A stretch of 64,000 nt of DNA from Flavobacteriaceae bacterium (GCA_027082925.1 JALWTD010000011.1:124001-188000), one strand, 5' to 3'; numbered from the stretch's first letter, positions 26,526 through 35,722 are shown. Program-made: numbers and translations. Notes: a model not told the origin generated them from the sequence alone.

Positions 26526-27452
26526 ATGAAAGCTTTAAAATTACTTTTATCCACAGTACTTATTGGATTTGCTTTTTCATCTTGTGATGTTGTAGTAGAT
26601 AATATAGATAGTTATGATTATGTAACCTTAGAAGAAACAATCACTGCGTATGATTTATGGTATGTAGATTATAATTTAACAGCAGGAACCGGAGATGTTC
26701 CATTTTTATCTAAAGCTTTCACAATTTCATTTATTAACGGTACGTTGTATGCAAATAATAATTTGGTTGGAATAGGAGCAACAGGAAATGGTTACGGTAT
26801 TCAAATAGGATATTACGATACATTTAATGGAACACTAGAAATAAGTCATATGATAGATGGCTATTACGATTTTGATGTAGTGCAAATAGCACCAAACAGA
26901 ATAAAGTTAATAGACTACTTTAACAATGTAACTTATTACTTAGAGGGCTATCAAAAATATAATTTTGATTACAATCAAGTGTTCTACGATAATATAGAAT
27001 ACTTCTTACAAGAGTACGATGCTTGGGAAAAAACATACACAAGTACAACAGGTGCATTAAATGCATTTGACAATGAAAATTTTTTAATGTTTACACCAGA
27101 AAATATAACAACCTTTTACTCATCTCAAGACGATTTTGGCACAACTATTGATAATTTATTTTGGGATTATGTAGGAAGTTATTCAGTTGCCGATGTACTA
27201 GGATACGATAATTTAAAAATTTTAACATTAGATTATGATTCTTGGGGCACTGAAGAGTTTGAGTTAACCGTTATTAATGATGGAAAGATTCAATTATATC
27301 ACATAAGTTCAGGAACAACATACGAGTTTACAGGAAGAGGTTATATTCAGTATTTAAAAACAGCGACCTCAAAAGAAGGAACTGTAAATACTAGCGGAAG
27401 AAAAAGAACTAAAGTGAAAAGAGACGTTAAAGTTAGAAGAAATTTAAAATAA
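26526..27452 (+). CDS. flavobacterial lipoprotein of unknown function
   Basis: 308 aa. Signal peptide with lipobox FAFSSC (Cys20). The mature protein is rich in Tyr, Asp and Asn, predicted all-beta, and has two related halves, each with an xYDxW segment (ITAYDLWYVDYN and LQEYDAWEKTYT). The C-terminus turns very basic (RKRTKVKRDVKVRRN). I have seen this family in Flavobacteriaceae, sometimes mislabelled as a nucleotidyltransferase, but no catalytic motif supports that. Own transcript with a sigma-54-like upstream element; a terminator follows. Confidence 0.75.
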   Translation: MKALKLLLSTVLIGFAFSSCDVVVDNIDSYDYVTLEETITAYDLWYVDYNLTAGTGDVPFLSKAFTISFINGTLYANNNLVGIGATGNGYGIQIGYYDTFNGTLEISHMIDGYYDFDVVQIAPNRIKLIDYFNNVTYYLEGYQKYNFDYNQVFYDNIEYFLQEYDAWEKTYTSTTGALNAFDNENFLMFTPENITTFYSSQDDFGTTIDNLFWDYVGSYSVADVLGYDNLKILTLDYDSWGTEEFELTVINDGKIQLYHISSGTTYEFTGRGYIQYLKTATSKEGTVNTSGRKRTKVKRDVKVRRNLK

Positions 27453-27498
27453 AGTTTGGTTAGTTGATTTTTGGTTGGTTATTTAACCAATTGACGAA

Positions 27499-27527
27499 AA
27501 CCACCTCTTAAAAGGGGTGGTTTTTTT
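27499..27527 (+). terminator. intrinsic terminator
   Basis: AACCACCTC-TTAAAA-GGGGTGGTT with one G-T pair, followed by seven T. Ends the lipoprotein gene transcript. Confidence 0.85.
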
Positions 27528-27557
27528 GTATATTTATGCATTGAAAAAACACAAGTA

Positions 27558-28313
27558 ATGAATAGAAAAACAGCACTTATCACTGGAGCAACTTCAGGAA
27601 TAGGAAAAGCAACAGCACAGCTTTTCGCAAAAAATAAAATTAGATTAATTCTTTGTGGAAGAAGAAAAGAAAGATTGGATCTTTTAGAAGAGGAATTAGG
27701 CACGTTAACCGATGTAATAACCTTACAATTTGATGTAAGAGATAAAGAAACCGTTTTTAAAGTAATAGAAACGCTTCCCGATAATTTTAAAACAATAGAT
27801 ATTTTAGTTAACAACGCCGGAAATGCTCATGGGCTTAGTACAATTCAAGATGGAAGTATTGATGATTGGGACGCGATGATTGATATTAATGTAAAAGGAT
27901 TATTATATGTATCAAAAGCAGTAATCCCTCAAATGGTAGAAAGAAATAGTGGCTTTATAGTAAATTTAGGCTCTATAGCCGGGAAAGAAGTATATCCTAA
28001 CGGAAATGTCTATTGCGCATCAAAACATGCCGTAAACGCTCTAAATAAAGCAATGAGGATAGATTTAAACAAGCATAATATTCGGGTAAGTGCAATTCAT
28101 CCCGGAGCCGTTGAAACTGAATTTTCTGAAGTTAGATTTAAAGGAGATGTTGATAAAGCAAAAACAATTTATAGTGGATACGATGCTTTACAAGCTCAAG
28201 ATATTGCAGAAATCATTTATTTTATTGTAAGCAGACCATTGCATGTTACTATTGAGGATTTAATTGTATATCCAACAGCACAAGCCAGTGCAACAATTAT
28301 AAATAAAAAATAA
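27558..28313 (+). CDS. SDR family NAD(P)-dependent oxidoreductase
   Basis: 251 aa, classical short-chain dehydrogenase. Cofactor motif TGATSGIGKATA at residues 8-19, CGRRKERL (Arg favours NADP), NNAG motif in LVNNAGNAHG, catalytic Ser in VNLGSIAGKEV and YCASK for the Tyr/Lys pair. This resembles the YdfG/serine-3-dehydrogenase group acting on small beta-hydroxy acids, an inference from motif and length. Bidirectional terminator follows. Confidence 0.92.
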   Translation: MNRKTALITGATSGIGKATAQLFAKNKIRLILCGRRKERLDLLEEELGTLTDVITLQFDVRDKETVFKVIETLPDNFKTIDILVNNAGNAHGLSTIQDGSIDDWDAMIDINVKGLLYVSKAVIPQMVERNSGFIVNLGSIAGKEVYPNGNVYCASKHAVNALNKAMRIDLNKHNIRVSAIHPGAVETEFSEVRFKGDVDKAKTIYSGYDALQAQDIAEIIYFIVSRPLHVTIEDLIVYPTAQASATIINKK

Positions 28314-28320
28314 AACTAAA

Positions 28321-28348
28321 AAACGCTTCTGAAAAGAAGCGTTTTTTA
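28321..28348. terminator. bidirectional terminator between SDR and ALDH genes
   Basis: AAACGCTTCT-GAAA-AGAAGCGTTT, a perfect 10-bp stem closed by a GNRA tetraloop, with A and T runs on both sides, between two convergent genes. Confidence 0.92.
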
Positions 28349-28369
28349 ACTGGTATATAATATAGAGAA

Positions 28370-29923
28370 TTATAAATCAAATTTTATTCCCTGAGCTAAA
28401 GGAAGTTCGGTTGTGTAATTAATTGTATTTGTTTGACGTCTCATATACACTTTCCAAGCATCGCTTCCAGATTCTCTTCCGCCTCCGGTTTCTTTTTCTC
28501 CTCCAAAAGCACCGCCAATTTCGGCCCCTGAAGTACCAATATTAACATTGGCAATACCACAATCTGACCCTGCTACAGATAAAAATCGTTCTGCTTCACG
28601 TAGGTTGTTAGTCATAATAGCCGAAGAAAGACCCTGTACAACGCCATTTTGTATTTCAATAGCATTTTCTACATCTCCAGAATATTTTAATAAATATAAA
28701 ATAGGAGCAAATGTTTCGTGTTGTACAATTTCAAAATGGTTTTCAGCTTCAGCAATAGCTGGTTTTACGTAGCAGCCACTTTCATAACCTTCTCCTTCAA
28801 GAACACCACCTTCAACAACAAGGCTACCACCTTCTTCAACAACTTTTGATAATGCATTTTTATACATTTCAACCGCATCTTTATCAATTAGAGGACCAAC
28901 ATGGTTGTTTTCATCTAACGGATTTCCAATACGTAGTTGTTTATAAGCATCTACCAATGCATTTTTTACTTTTTCGTACATAGACTCGTGAATAATAAGT
29001 CTTCTTGTAGAAGTACAACGCTGACCTGCGGTACCTACAGCACCAAAAACAGCACCAATTACAGTCATTTTTATATCAGCATCAGGTGTTACAATAATCG
29101 CGTTATTTCCTCCTAATTCTAAAAGTGTTTTACCTAAACGTGCTGCTACTTTTTGTGCTACAATTTTTCCCATTCTGATAGATCCTGTAGCAGAAATTAA
29201 CTGTACACGTTTATCAGTTGTCATAAGTTCTCCTACTCTATAATCACCATTAACAATACAAGAAATACCTTCAGGTAAATTATTATCTTTTAACACATCA
29301 GCAATTATATTTTGGCAGGCAATACTACACAAAGGTGCTTTTTCCGAAGCTTTCCAAATGCATACATCACCACAAATCCAAGCTAAAGCTGTGTTCCAAC
29401 TCCAAACAGCTACAGGAAAGTTAAATGCAGAAATAATACCAACAATTCCTAATGGGTGGTATTGTTCGTACATTCTGTGTCCTGGGCGTTCAGAGTGCAT
29501 TGTTAATCCGTGTAATTGTCGTGATAATCCAACAGCAAAGTCACAGATATCAATCATTTCTTGTACTTCTCCAAGACCTTCTTGTAACGATTTTCCCATT
29601 TCATAAGAAACAAGTTCTCCTAAAGGTTGTTTTAATTCACGTAATTTGTCTCCAAATTGACGAACAATTTCACCTCGTTGAGGTGCAGGCATAAGCCTCC
29701 AATCTTTAAAAGCTGTTTGAGCAGTTTCTAGTACTTTTTCATAATCTTCTTTTGTTGTAGAAGTTACTTTACCAATCAACTTTCCGTCTACAGGAGAGTA
29801 TGATTCAATAATTTCACCATTTCCGAAGAAATTTAAACCTGTGGATGTTCCTTGGTTTAATTCTTTTACGCCTAACTTATTAAGTGCGCTTTGTATTTTT
29901 TTTTCTATTGTTGTAATTTCCAT
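28370..29923 (-). CDS. amaB: aldehyde dehydrogenase, ALDH7/AmaB type
   Basis: 517 aa. NAD-dependent oxidation of an aldehyde to an acid. Catalytic Cys in TAGQRCTSTRRL, catalytic Glu in LLELGGNNAII, cofactor motif in ISATGSIRMGK. Length and the GGEKETGGGRESGSDAWKVY C-terminus fit the ALDH7 group, which in bacteria is AmaB, L-piperidine-6-carboxylate dehydrogenase of lysine catabolism. ALDH family certain; the lysine assignment comes from subgroup resemblance, with no other lysine gene nearby. Has its own -7 box at 29951-29958. Confidence 0.85.
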   Translation of the reverse strand: MEITTIEKKIQSALNKLGVKELNQGTSTGLNFFGNGEIIESYSPVDGKLIGKVTSTTKEDYEKVLETAQTAFKDWRLMPAPQRGEIVRQFGDKLRELKQPLGELVSYEMGKSLQEGLGEVQEMIDICDFAVGLSRQLHGLTMHSERPGHRMYEQYHPLGIVGIISAFNFPVAVWSWNTALAWICGDVCIWKASEKAPLCSIACQNIIADVLKDNNLPEGISCIVNGDYRVGELMTTDKRVQLISATGSIRMGKIVAQKVAARLGKTLLELGGNNAIIVTPDADIKMTVIGAVFGAVGTAGQRCTSTRRLIIHESMYEKVKNALVDAYKQLRIGNPLDENNHVGPLIDKDAVEMYKNALSKVVEEGGSLVVEGGVLEGEGYESGCYVKPAIAEAENHFEIVQHETFAPILYLLKYSGDVENAIEIQNGVVQGLSSAIMTNNLREAERFLSVAGSDCGIANVNIGTSGAEIGGAFGGEKETGGGRESGSDAWKVYMRRQTNTINYTTELPLAQGIKFDL

Positions 29924-29950
29924 GAGCTGGACTTATTTTTTAAGGTTATG

Positions 29951-29958
29951 CAAATTTA
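29951..29958 (-). promoter_or_regulatory. -7 promoter box of the ALDH gene
   Basis: TAAATTTG on the minus strand, exact TAnnTTTG, 27 nt upstream of the ALDH start codon. Confidence 0.5.
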
Positions 29959-29981
29959 CAAATAAAAAGGTTATAAAAAGT

Positions 29982-30009
29982 AAAGCCATTTCAAATTTGA
30001 AATGGCTTT
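29982..30009 (-). terminator. intrinsic terminator after the anti-sigma/barrel gene
   Basis: AAAGCCATTTCAAA directly inverted as TTTGAAATGGCTTT, a perfect 14-bp palindrome, followed on the minus strand by ACTTTTTA. Lies between the ALDH gene and the gene ending at 30050. Confidence 0.75.
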
Positions 30010-30049
30010 CTTCATTCAATATTTGGTAACCAACCAAATAATAAACCAA

Positions 30050-31261
30050 CTAAAACTTATAATTTAATCCTGTATAAACTCCTAAGTAGTACGGTTGAAA
30101 ACTTCCGGAGTTTTTTGAAAAGGTATTTGTTTGTATTTTAAACATAGGAGATACGTTGATGTATAGATTTTTTTTAATTAAATAATCTACATCTAATCCT
30201 ATATTACCACTAAAGTTTACGGATCTTAAATTATTTGAAGCTCCTAAACTTTGTGTAAAACTGTTTGTTTCAATAAAAACTTCATCTCTGTTTAAAAGTA
30301 ACGTACTAAATCCTCCAACTAAGTTCACACCTATTTTACCATCAGCAACATTGTATTTTATTTCTATAGGTATTTCAATATAGCCGAATATCTGATTTAA
30401 GCTACCTACATTTTGGTCTAAAGAGGCTGTAGAAGTTTCTTTAGTGCTTGTTAAACTTTCTCCTTTAGAAGCGTAAGGAATAGAAGATAAGTTTGAATAA
30501 TCTACGATACTTACACCGGGAGTAACATATACGTTATTTGTTTTATATCCTAAATTTATAAGGTTTACACCAGATTGAAGGCTAAACTTATTGTTTAATT
30601 TATAGGCAAATTTTACACCGTATGAATACGACGTAGTACCTGAAGTTTGATTGTCTTTAAATTGAGAATCTATACCAGATCCATCACCAAAAGAGCTAAA
30701 GTAAATAGGAGCAAAAATAGTTGCTATGGTAAATTTACTTTGCGTATTTTCTTTTATAGTATTGTTTGTTTTACTAGGGGTATTTTTTAAAGATAAATTA
30801 GTGCTACTTGCAAATGATTTTTTATCAATAAGATTATTGTAATCATTGTTTTGTGAGTTTTCTTTTTCTGAAGAATTTTCGTTTGCAACTAATACATTCT
30901 CTTCTACAGGTGTGTTTTGAATATTTTTAGAAGTATTATTTTGTTTAGATTCTGATAAATTAGATTTTTTAACATCAACGTTTAAAGAATCTGTTTTACC
31001 AGTAGTATCTTGTTTTTTTTGATTCTTGGTAAGAAAACTTTCTGAAAAAGTACTTTCAGGAACTAAGTAATAGGTGCTAACACTAAAAAACAATACAAAA
31101 AAAGCAGCAATGGTTGCAACCTTTTTCCAAGCAGATGTACGCTTATCTTTTGAAGAAGCCAATCTTTTTTCTATAGAGTTCCAAGACTTATTAGGAGGAA
31201 AAACCTCAAAATCTTTTAAACTCTCTTGGAATAATCTGTCTATATTTTTATTTTCTTTCAC
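30050..31261 (-). CDS. membrane-anchored protein with C-terminal beta-barrel-like domain, sigma-factor partner
   Basis: 403 aa. Residues 1-45 are soluble and charged (RLFQESLKDFEVFPPNKSWN), resembling the cytoplasmic head of anti-sigma factors. One membrane helix follows (VATIAAFFVLFFSVSTYYLV), then a Ser/Asn/Thr-rich linker to about residue 165. The C-terminal ~230 residues have alternating beta strands ending in YLGVYTGLNYKF, like an outer-membrane beta-barrel. Directly follows an ECF sigma factor (15 bp). A single chain with an inner-membrane helix and a barrel-like end is topologically odd. Probable anti-sigma/porin-like fusion. Confidence 0.75.
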   Translation of the reverse strand: MKENKNIDRLFQESLKDFEVFPPNKSWNSIEKRLASSKDKRTSAWKKVATIAAFFVLFFSVSTYYLVPESTFSESFLTKNQKKQDTTGKTDSLNVDVKKSNLSESKQNNTSKNIQNTPVEENVLVANENSSEKENSQNNDYNNLIDKKSFASSTNLSLKNTPSKTNNTIKENTQSKFTIATIFAPIYFSSFGDGSGIDSQFKDNQTSGTTSYSYGVKFAYKLNNKFSLQSGVNLINLGYKTNNVYVTPGVSIVDYSNLSSIPYASKGESLTSTKETSTASLDQNVGSLNQIFGYIEIPIEIKYNVADGKIGVNLVGGFSTLLLNRDEVFIETNSFTQSLGASNNLRSVNFSGNIGLDVDYLIKKNLYINVSPMFKIQTNTFSKNSGSFQPYYLGVYTGLNYKF

Positions 31262-31276
31262 TACTACCTTATTATC

Positions 31277-31816
31277 TTAAATAGATTGTTGCTCTTTTTG
31301 ATATAACTCTACTTTTTGTTTTAAAATGGCTCTTGCTCTGGCTAAATTCGATTTTGATGTACCTTCTGCAATTCGCAACATTTTAGCAATCTCCTTGTGA
31401 GAGTAACCGTCTAGTACATAAAGGTTAAAAACCAATCGGTACCTTTCGGGTAGCTCTTGAATAAGATTTAACAAAAAATCTAAAGAAATTTCTTCGTCAT
31501 CAACGTCAACAATCACCTCATCAGGAATCTCTTCAGTAACAATGTTTAACACATTTTTTTTCCGATACTTCAGTAAAATAGTGTTAACCATCACTCGCTT
31601 TATCCAGCCTTCAAATGAACCTTTAAAATTAAACTGCCCAATTTTTTCAAAAATAGTGACAAAACCGTCTTGAAAATTGTCTTGAGCTTCTTGTTTATTT
31701 TTAGAATATTTAAGGCATATCGAGAACAATTTACCTGCAAAAAGCTGGTAAATCTCTTTTTGTGCCTTTCTGTCATTATTTGCACATTGTTTTATGAGTT
31801 TGTTTAAACCCAACAA
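31277..31816 (-). CDS. ECF RNA polymerase sigma factor
   Basis: 179 aa, sigma-70 family type ECF. Region 2 is in NKQEAQDNFQDGFVTIFEKI and FEGWIKRVMVNTIL; region 4 is LPERYRLVFNLYVLDGYSHK with EIAKMLRIAEGTSKSNLARA (helix-turn-helix). Start codon TTG at 31816 (a second TTG follows directly); no downstream Met fits. The next gene encodes a putative membrane-bound partner, so the pair is likely a sigma/anti-sigma unit acting on envelope genes. Confidence 0.9.
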   Translation of the reverse strand: MLGLNKLIKQCANNDRKAQKEIYQLFAGKLFSICLKYSKNKQEAQDNFQDGFVTIFEKIGQFNFKGSFEGWIKRVMVNTILLKYRKKNVLNIVTEEIPDEVIVDVDDEEISLDFLLNLIQELPERYRLVFNLYVLDGYSHKEIAKMLRIAEGTSKSNLARARAILKQKVELYQKEQQSI

Positions 31817-31876
31817 GCAAGTGTTTTAATTGTTAATAAGATACCTAAAAAGATAATAGGTTGCGTAAATTTACAT

Positions 31877-31884
31877 TACTTTTG
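31877..31884 (+). promoter_or_regulatory. -7 promoter box of the luxE-like gene
   Basis: TACTTTTG, exact TAnnTTTG. A GTG beginning at its last base (31884) is in frame with the gene and is therefore not the start. Confidence 0.5.
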
Positions 31885-31901
31885 TGGAGTTTCCCAATTT
31901 T

Positions 31902-32879
31902 ATGAAGAAAAATAGCGTTTTTAAAATAGATAAAGTGCCTGATTTTGAGCGTGTTTCGATTGAAATATTTAAGTTTCAAGCGATTAAAAATAAAGTTTAT
32001 AGAACCTTTTTAAATTGTTTGGGTATAGATATACAATCGGTAGATTGTATTGAAAAAATTCCTTTTCTTCCAATTCAGTTTTTTAAAACCCATCAAATTA
32101 TATCTTCAGAAAAACCTATTGAAAAAACATTTTTAAGTAGTGGGACTACAGGTGTTACCCCTAGTAAACACTTGGTTTCTGATATTTCTATTTATGAAAA
32201 TAGTTATAAAAAGGGATTCGAATATTTTTATGGTCCAATAGAAGATTATACAATTTTAGCGTTGCTTCCTTCGTACTTAGAAAGAGAAGGTTCTTCTCTT
32301 GTTTATATGGTTGATGACTTGATAAAAAAATCGAATAAGAAGGAAAGCGGGTTTTATTTAAACAATAGTGATGAACTGTATAAAAACTTGACAAGGTTAG
32401 ATAAAGAACATAAAAAAACACTATTAATAGGTGTTTCTTTTGCATTATTAGATTTGGTTGAGCGGTATCGTTTTAAGCTAAAAAATACTATTATTATGGA
32501 AACCGGAGGAATGAAAGGTAGAAGAAAAGAGCTTATTAGAGATGAGCTTCATGACCTTTTATGTAAAGGGTTTGGAGTTACAGAAATACATTCTGAGTAT
32601 GGAATGACCGAGTTATTAAGTCAAGCCTACTCTAAAGGAAATGGTGTTTTTAAGTGCCCTCCTTGGATGAAAATTTTAATTAGAGATACAGAAGATGCGC
32701 TTACTATTTTGCCTGAAGGAAATTCTGGTGGAATTAATGTTATAGATTTAGCAAATGTAAACTCGTGCTCGTTTATAGCCACTCAAGATCTAGGGAAATT
32801 AAATATTGACAATACTTTTGAGGTTTTAGGGCGTTTTGACAATACCGATATTAGGGGTTGTAATCTTATGGTGTTATAA
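31902..32879 (+). CDS. LuxE-like acyl-protein synthetase / acyl transferase
   Basis: 325 aa from ATG 31902 (MKKNSVFKIDKVPDF). Adenylate-forming motif FLSSGTTGVTPSKHL, then METGGMKGRRKEL and HSEYGMTELLSQAY, all matching the LuxE branch of the AMP-binding superfamily. LuxE activates fatty acids with ATP and passes the acyl group to LuxC in bioluminescence, but no luxC or luxAB is here, so a role in acyl activation for lipid or polysaccharide synthesis is more likely. The substrate is unknown. Has its own -7 box. Confidence 0.82.
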   Translation: MKKNSVFKIDKVPDFERVSIEIFKFQAIKNKVYRTFLNCLGIDIQSVDCIEKIPFLPIQFFKTHQIISSEKPIEKTFLSSGTTGVTPSKHLVSDISIYENSYKKGFEYFYGPIEDYTILALLPSYLEREGSSLVYMVDDLIKKSNKKESGFYLNNSDELYKNLTRLDKEHKKTLLIGVSFALLDLVERYRFKLKNTIIMETGGMKGRRKELIRDELHDLLCKGFGVTEIHSEYGMTELLSQAYSKGNGVFKCPPWMKILIRDTEDALTILPEGNSGGINVIDLANVNSCSFIATQDLGKLNIDNTFEVLGRFDNTDIRGCNLMVL

Positions 32880-32909
32880 AAAAAGGCCTCTAGTATTGAG
32901 ACCTTTTTA
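32880..32909. terminator. terminator between luxE-like gene and tyrS
   Basis: AAAAAGG-C-CTC / GAG-A-CCTTTTT with one mismatched pair, flanked by A and T runs. Separates two convergent genes and can act in both directions. Confidence 0.75.
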
Positions 32910-32915
32910 AGTGTT

Positions 32916-34202
32916 TTAAATAATTTTTAATAAGAAATAGCTTTTTTTACCTCTTTGAAGTAACACAAACTTATCTGCAATTAAATCTTTTGTGGTAATT
33001 ATAAAATCGTCTTTCACCTTTTCTTTATTAACGGAAATAGAGTTTTCTTTTAAAGCTCTCCTTACTTCTCCGTTAGATTTAAGGAATCCATTTTCTGCAA
33101 AAGCCGGAACAATTTCCAAGCCATTTTCAATAACACTGCGCTTCACTTCTGCTTGAGGAACACCATCAAAAACATCTAAAAAAGTTTGTTCATCTAATGT
33201 TTTTAAGTCTTCAGCAGTCGATTTTCCAAATAAAATACTAGAAGCTTTAATAGCATTTTTATAAGCTTCTTCTCCATGAGTCATTATAGTTACTTCTTCG
33301 CCAATTTTTTTTTGAAGAATGCGTAAATGAGGAGCTTCTTTGTGTTCAGTAATTAATTTTTCTATAGTTTCTTTATCTAAAAAGGTAAATATTTTAATGT
33401 ATTTTTCAGCATCTTCATCCGATGAATTTAACCAATATTGGTAAAATTTATAAGGAGATGTTCTTTTTGCATCAAGCCAAACATTACCGCCAGCTGTTTT
33501 CCCAAACTTAGAGCCATCGGCTTTAGTTATTAGTTTACAAGTTAAGGCGTATGCTTTTCCTTGTGCTTTTCTTCTAATTAACTCTGTTCCGGTTGTTATA
33601 TTTCCCCACTGATCTGAGCCTCCCATTTGAAGCATACAGTTTTTTTCTTTATACAAATGGTAAAAATCATATCCTTGAAATAACTGGTAGGTAAATTCGG
33701 TAAAACTCATTCCGGTTTGTGATTCTGAACTCAATCTTTTTTTAACAGAATCTTTGGCCATCATATAGTTTACTGTAATGTGCTTACCAACATCTCTAAC
33801 AAATTCGATAAGAGAAATTTCTTTCATCCAATCGTAATTATTTACGAGTTGTGCAGCATTTTCAATATCGTTATCAAAATTTAAAAAACGCGTTAGTTGC
33901 GCTTTTACACCGGAAATATTTTTAGCCAAAGTCTCTTCGTCTAATAAGTTACGTTCGTCAGATTTTCCTGAAGGATCTCCAACCATACCGGTTGCTCCTC
34001 CAACAAGAGCAATAGGATGATGCCCGGCTTTTTGAAAATGCATTAATATAATAATTGGCACTAAACTACCAATATGTAAAGAATCTGCCGTAGGATCAAA
34101 TCCAATGTATCCGGTAGTTTTATTTTTTAATAAGTAGTCTTCTGTTTCGGGCATAATATCGTGTAACATGCCTCTCCAACGTAATTCTTCAACAAAATTC
34201 AT
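32916..34202 (-). CDS. tyrS: tyrosyl-tRNA synthetase
   Basis: 428 aa from [15 protein letters not shown] (ATG at 34202; ATG at 34205 adds one residue). Class I motifs: [14 protein letters not shown] (HIGH-like) and [10 protein letters not shown] (KMSKS-like KFGKT). The [12 protein letters not shown] tyrosine/tRNA motif and a C-terminal S4 RNA-binding domain (ISVNKEKV) are present. The in-frame TTG at 34226 lies in the -7 box and is rejected. Convergent with the luxE-like gene. Confidence 0.97.
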   Translation of the reverse strand: MNFVEELRWRGMLHDIMPETEDYLLKNKTTGYIGFDPTADSLHIGSLVPIIILMHFQKAGHHPIALVGGATGMVGDPSGKSDERNLLDEETLAKNISGVKAQLTRFLNFDNDIENAAQLVNNYDWMKEISLIEFVRDVGKHITVNYMMAKDSVKKRLSSESQTGMSFTEFTYQLFQGYDFYHLYKEKNCMLQMGGSDQWGNITTGTELIRRKAQGKAYALTCKLITKADGSKFGKTAGGNVWLDAKRTSPYKFYQYWLNSSDEDAEKYIKIFTFLDKETIEKLITEHKEAPHLRILQKKIGEEVTIMTHGEEAYKNAIKASSILFGKSTAEDLKTLDEQTFLDVFDGVPQAEVKRSVIENGLEIVPAFAENGFLKSNGEVRRALKENSISVNKEKVKDDFIITTKDLIADKFVLLQRGKKSYFLLKII

Positions 34203-34223
34203 CATCAAAAGTTTAAATTTTAG

Positions 34224-34231
34224 CAAAGATA
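34224..34231 (-). promoter_or_regulatory. -7 promoter box of tyrS
   Basis: TATCTTTG on the minus strand, exact TAnnTTTG, 21 nt before the tyrS ATG. Confidence 0.55.
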
Positions 34232-34286
34232 AAATTTTAGTTGTTAGTTAAGGTTTTAGCCGTTATATTTTTTATAATTTCGTTGT

Positions 34287-35297
34287 ATGATTTTAGTTAC
34301 AGGAGGCACAGGTTTGGTAGGAGCTCATTTGTTGTATTTTCTTTCTTTGGAAAATGATACGATAAGAGCTATTCACAGAAAAAACAGTGATTTAAAAGCT
34401 GTAAAGAAAGTTTTTGAGTTTTATACACCTAATTTTGAGGCACTTTTTAACAAAATTGAATGGGTAGAGGCTGATATTACAGATGTTTTTTTACTAGAAA
34501 AAGCATTTCAAAATATTTCGATGGTATATCATGCGGCTGCACTAGTGTCTTTTAATCCGAAAGATTACTACAAGCTACGAAAAGTAAATATTGAGGGTAC
34601 TTTTAATGTAGTTAACTTATGTATAAGCTCAAAGGTTAAAAAATTGTGCTTTGTTAGTTCTATTGCTACCATAGGAAAAACTGTAAATGAAGAGGTTATG
34701 ACTGAAGAAGGTGAATGGAACGCAGAAAGCAGTAATTATGGTTATGCTATTACAAAATATGGAGCAGAAATGGAGGTTTGGAGAGCTTCTCAAGAAGGTG
34801 TTGATGTGGTAATTGTTAATCCGGGAGTTATTTTAGGTGCCGCATTTTGGGAAAAAGGAAGTGGCGCTATTTTTACAAAAGTAGCAAATGGATTAAAATT
34901 TTATACGGAAGGAATTACAGGATTTGTTTCGGTAGAAGATGTGGTAAAGGCAATGATACTTCTTGTTAAAAATAAAGTAAAAAACGAGCGGTTTATTTTA
35001 GTTTCAGAAAATCTAAGTTTTAAAAATGTATTTTTTCAAATAGCAGATTGTTTAAAAATTAAAAGGCCGTATATAAAGGTAAGTACTTGGATGAGTGCTG
35101 TTGCTTGGAGATTGGAATTGCTAAAAACACTATTGACTAAAAAGCCGCTACTTTTAACAAAACACTCGGCAAAATCAATCCATCAAAAAAGATATTATTC
35201 TTCAGAAAAAATAATTAGCATGCAACAATTTGTGTTTGAGCCAATTTCAGAAACTATAAAAAAAGTTTGTGCTTTGTACAAACAGCGCCAAGCCTAA
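34287..35297 (+). CDS. NAD-dependent epimerase/dehydratase (extended SDR)
   Basis: 336 aa. N-terminal VTGGTGLVGAHLLYFL binds NAD; YHAAALVSF and SNYGYAITKYGAEMEVW give the catalytic YxxxK. Extended SDR close to dihydroflavonol-reductase-like enzymes. The substrate is not evident; no sugar cluster is beside it. Its TAA stop shares four bases (CTAA) with the stop of the convergent DUF4296 gene. TAATTTCG at 34275-34282, just before the ATG, is a weak -7 match. Confidence 0.88.
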   Translation: MILVTGGTGLVGAHLLYFLSLENDTIRAIHRKNSDLKAVKKVFEFYTPNFEALFNKIEWVEADITDVFLLEKAFQNISMVYHAAALVSFNPKDYYKLRKVNIEGTFNVVNLCISSKVKKLCFVSSIATIGKTVNEEVMTEEGEWNAESSNYGYAITKYGAEMEVWRASQEGVDVVIVNPGVILGAAFWEKGSGAIFTKVANGLKFYTEGITGFVSVEDVVKAMILLVKNKVKNERFILVSENLSFKNVFFQIADCLKIKRPYIKVSTWMSAVAWRLELLKTLLTKKPLLLTKHSAKSIHQKRYYSSEKIISMQQFVFEPISETIKKVCALYKQRQA

Positions 35298-35722
35298 TTT
35301 TTAGGTTTTCTTTCTCCTCGAGTTCTTTTTCCCTTTTTTACAAAAGGATTTTTTAGTTTTCGTTTAGAAGAATCTTGTTTTCTAATCATTTCTTCGGTTT
35401 GTTGTTTAAGTAACTTTAGTCTTTGATCAACCTCTCTTAAAATATCATCGTAGTCATCAATTCTGGAGGTGTAATAAAAATTACTTTCTTTAAAACGAGT
35501 CGTATCAATATGATATTTTTTAAAAACCAGTGGGAAGTAATTTACTTTTCGTTCAATATTTATGTTTTTAACATTTTGGGCACCTGAAGCCAATAATAAA
35601 TCGGTTATTAAATCAACCATTTGATTTTTTGGAATCAAATTTTTAGGTTTTTTAATAATGGTATTACTTGTACAAGCTGTTAAAACAGCACCTAGAAAAA
35701 ATATGTAAAAAAATCTAGTCAT
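35294..35722 (-). CDS. DUF4296 family lipoprotein
   Basis: 142 aa. Signal with lipobox VLTACTS. Mature domain PKNLIPKNQMVDLITDLLLA and VFKKYHIDTTRFKESNFYYT identify DUF4296, a small Bacteroidota lipoprotein of unknown role. Basic, charged C-terminal tail. Its start overlaps the pyrC stop by one base, so it is translationally coupled to pyrC, although a functional link is not obvious. Confidence 0.85.
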   Translation of the reverse strand: MTRFFYIFFLGAVLTACTSNTIIKKPKNLIPKNQMVDLITDLLLASGAQNVKNINIERKVNYFPLVFKKYHIDTTRFKESNFYYTSRIDDYDDILREVDQRLKLLKQQTEEMIRKQDSSKRKLKNPFVKKGKRTRGERKPKN

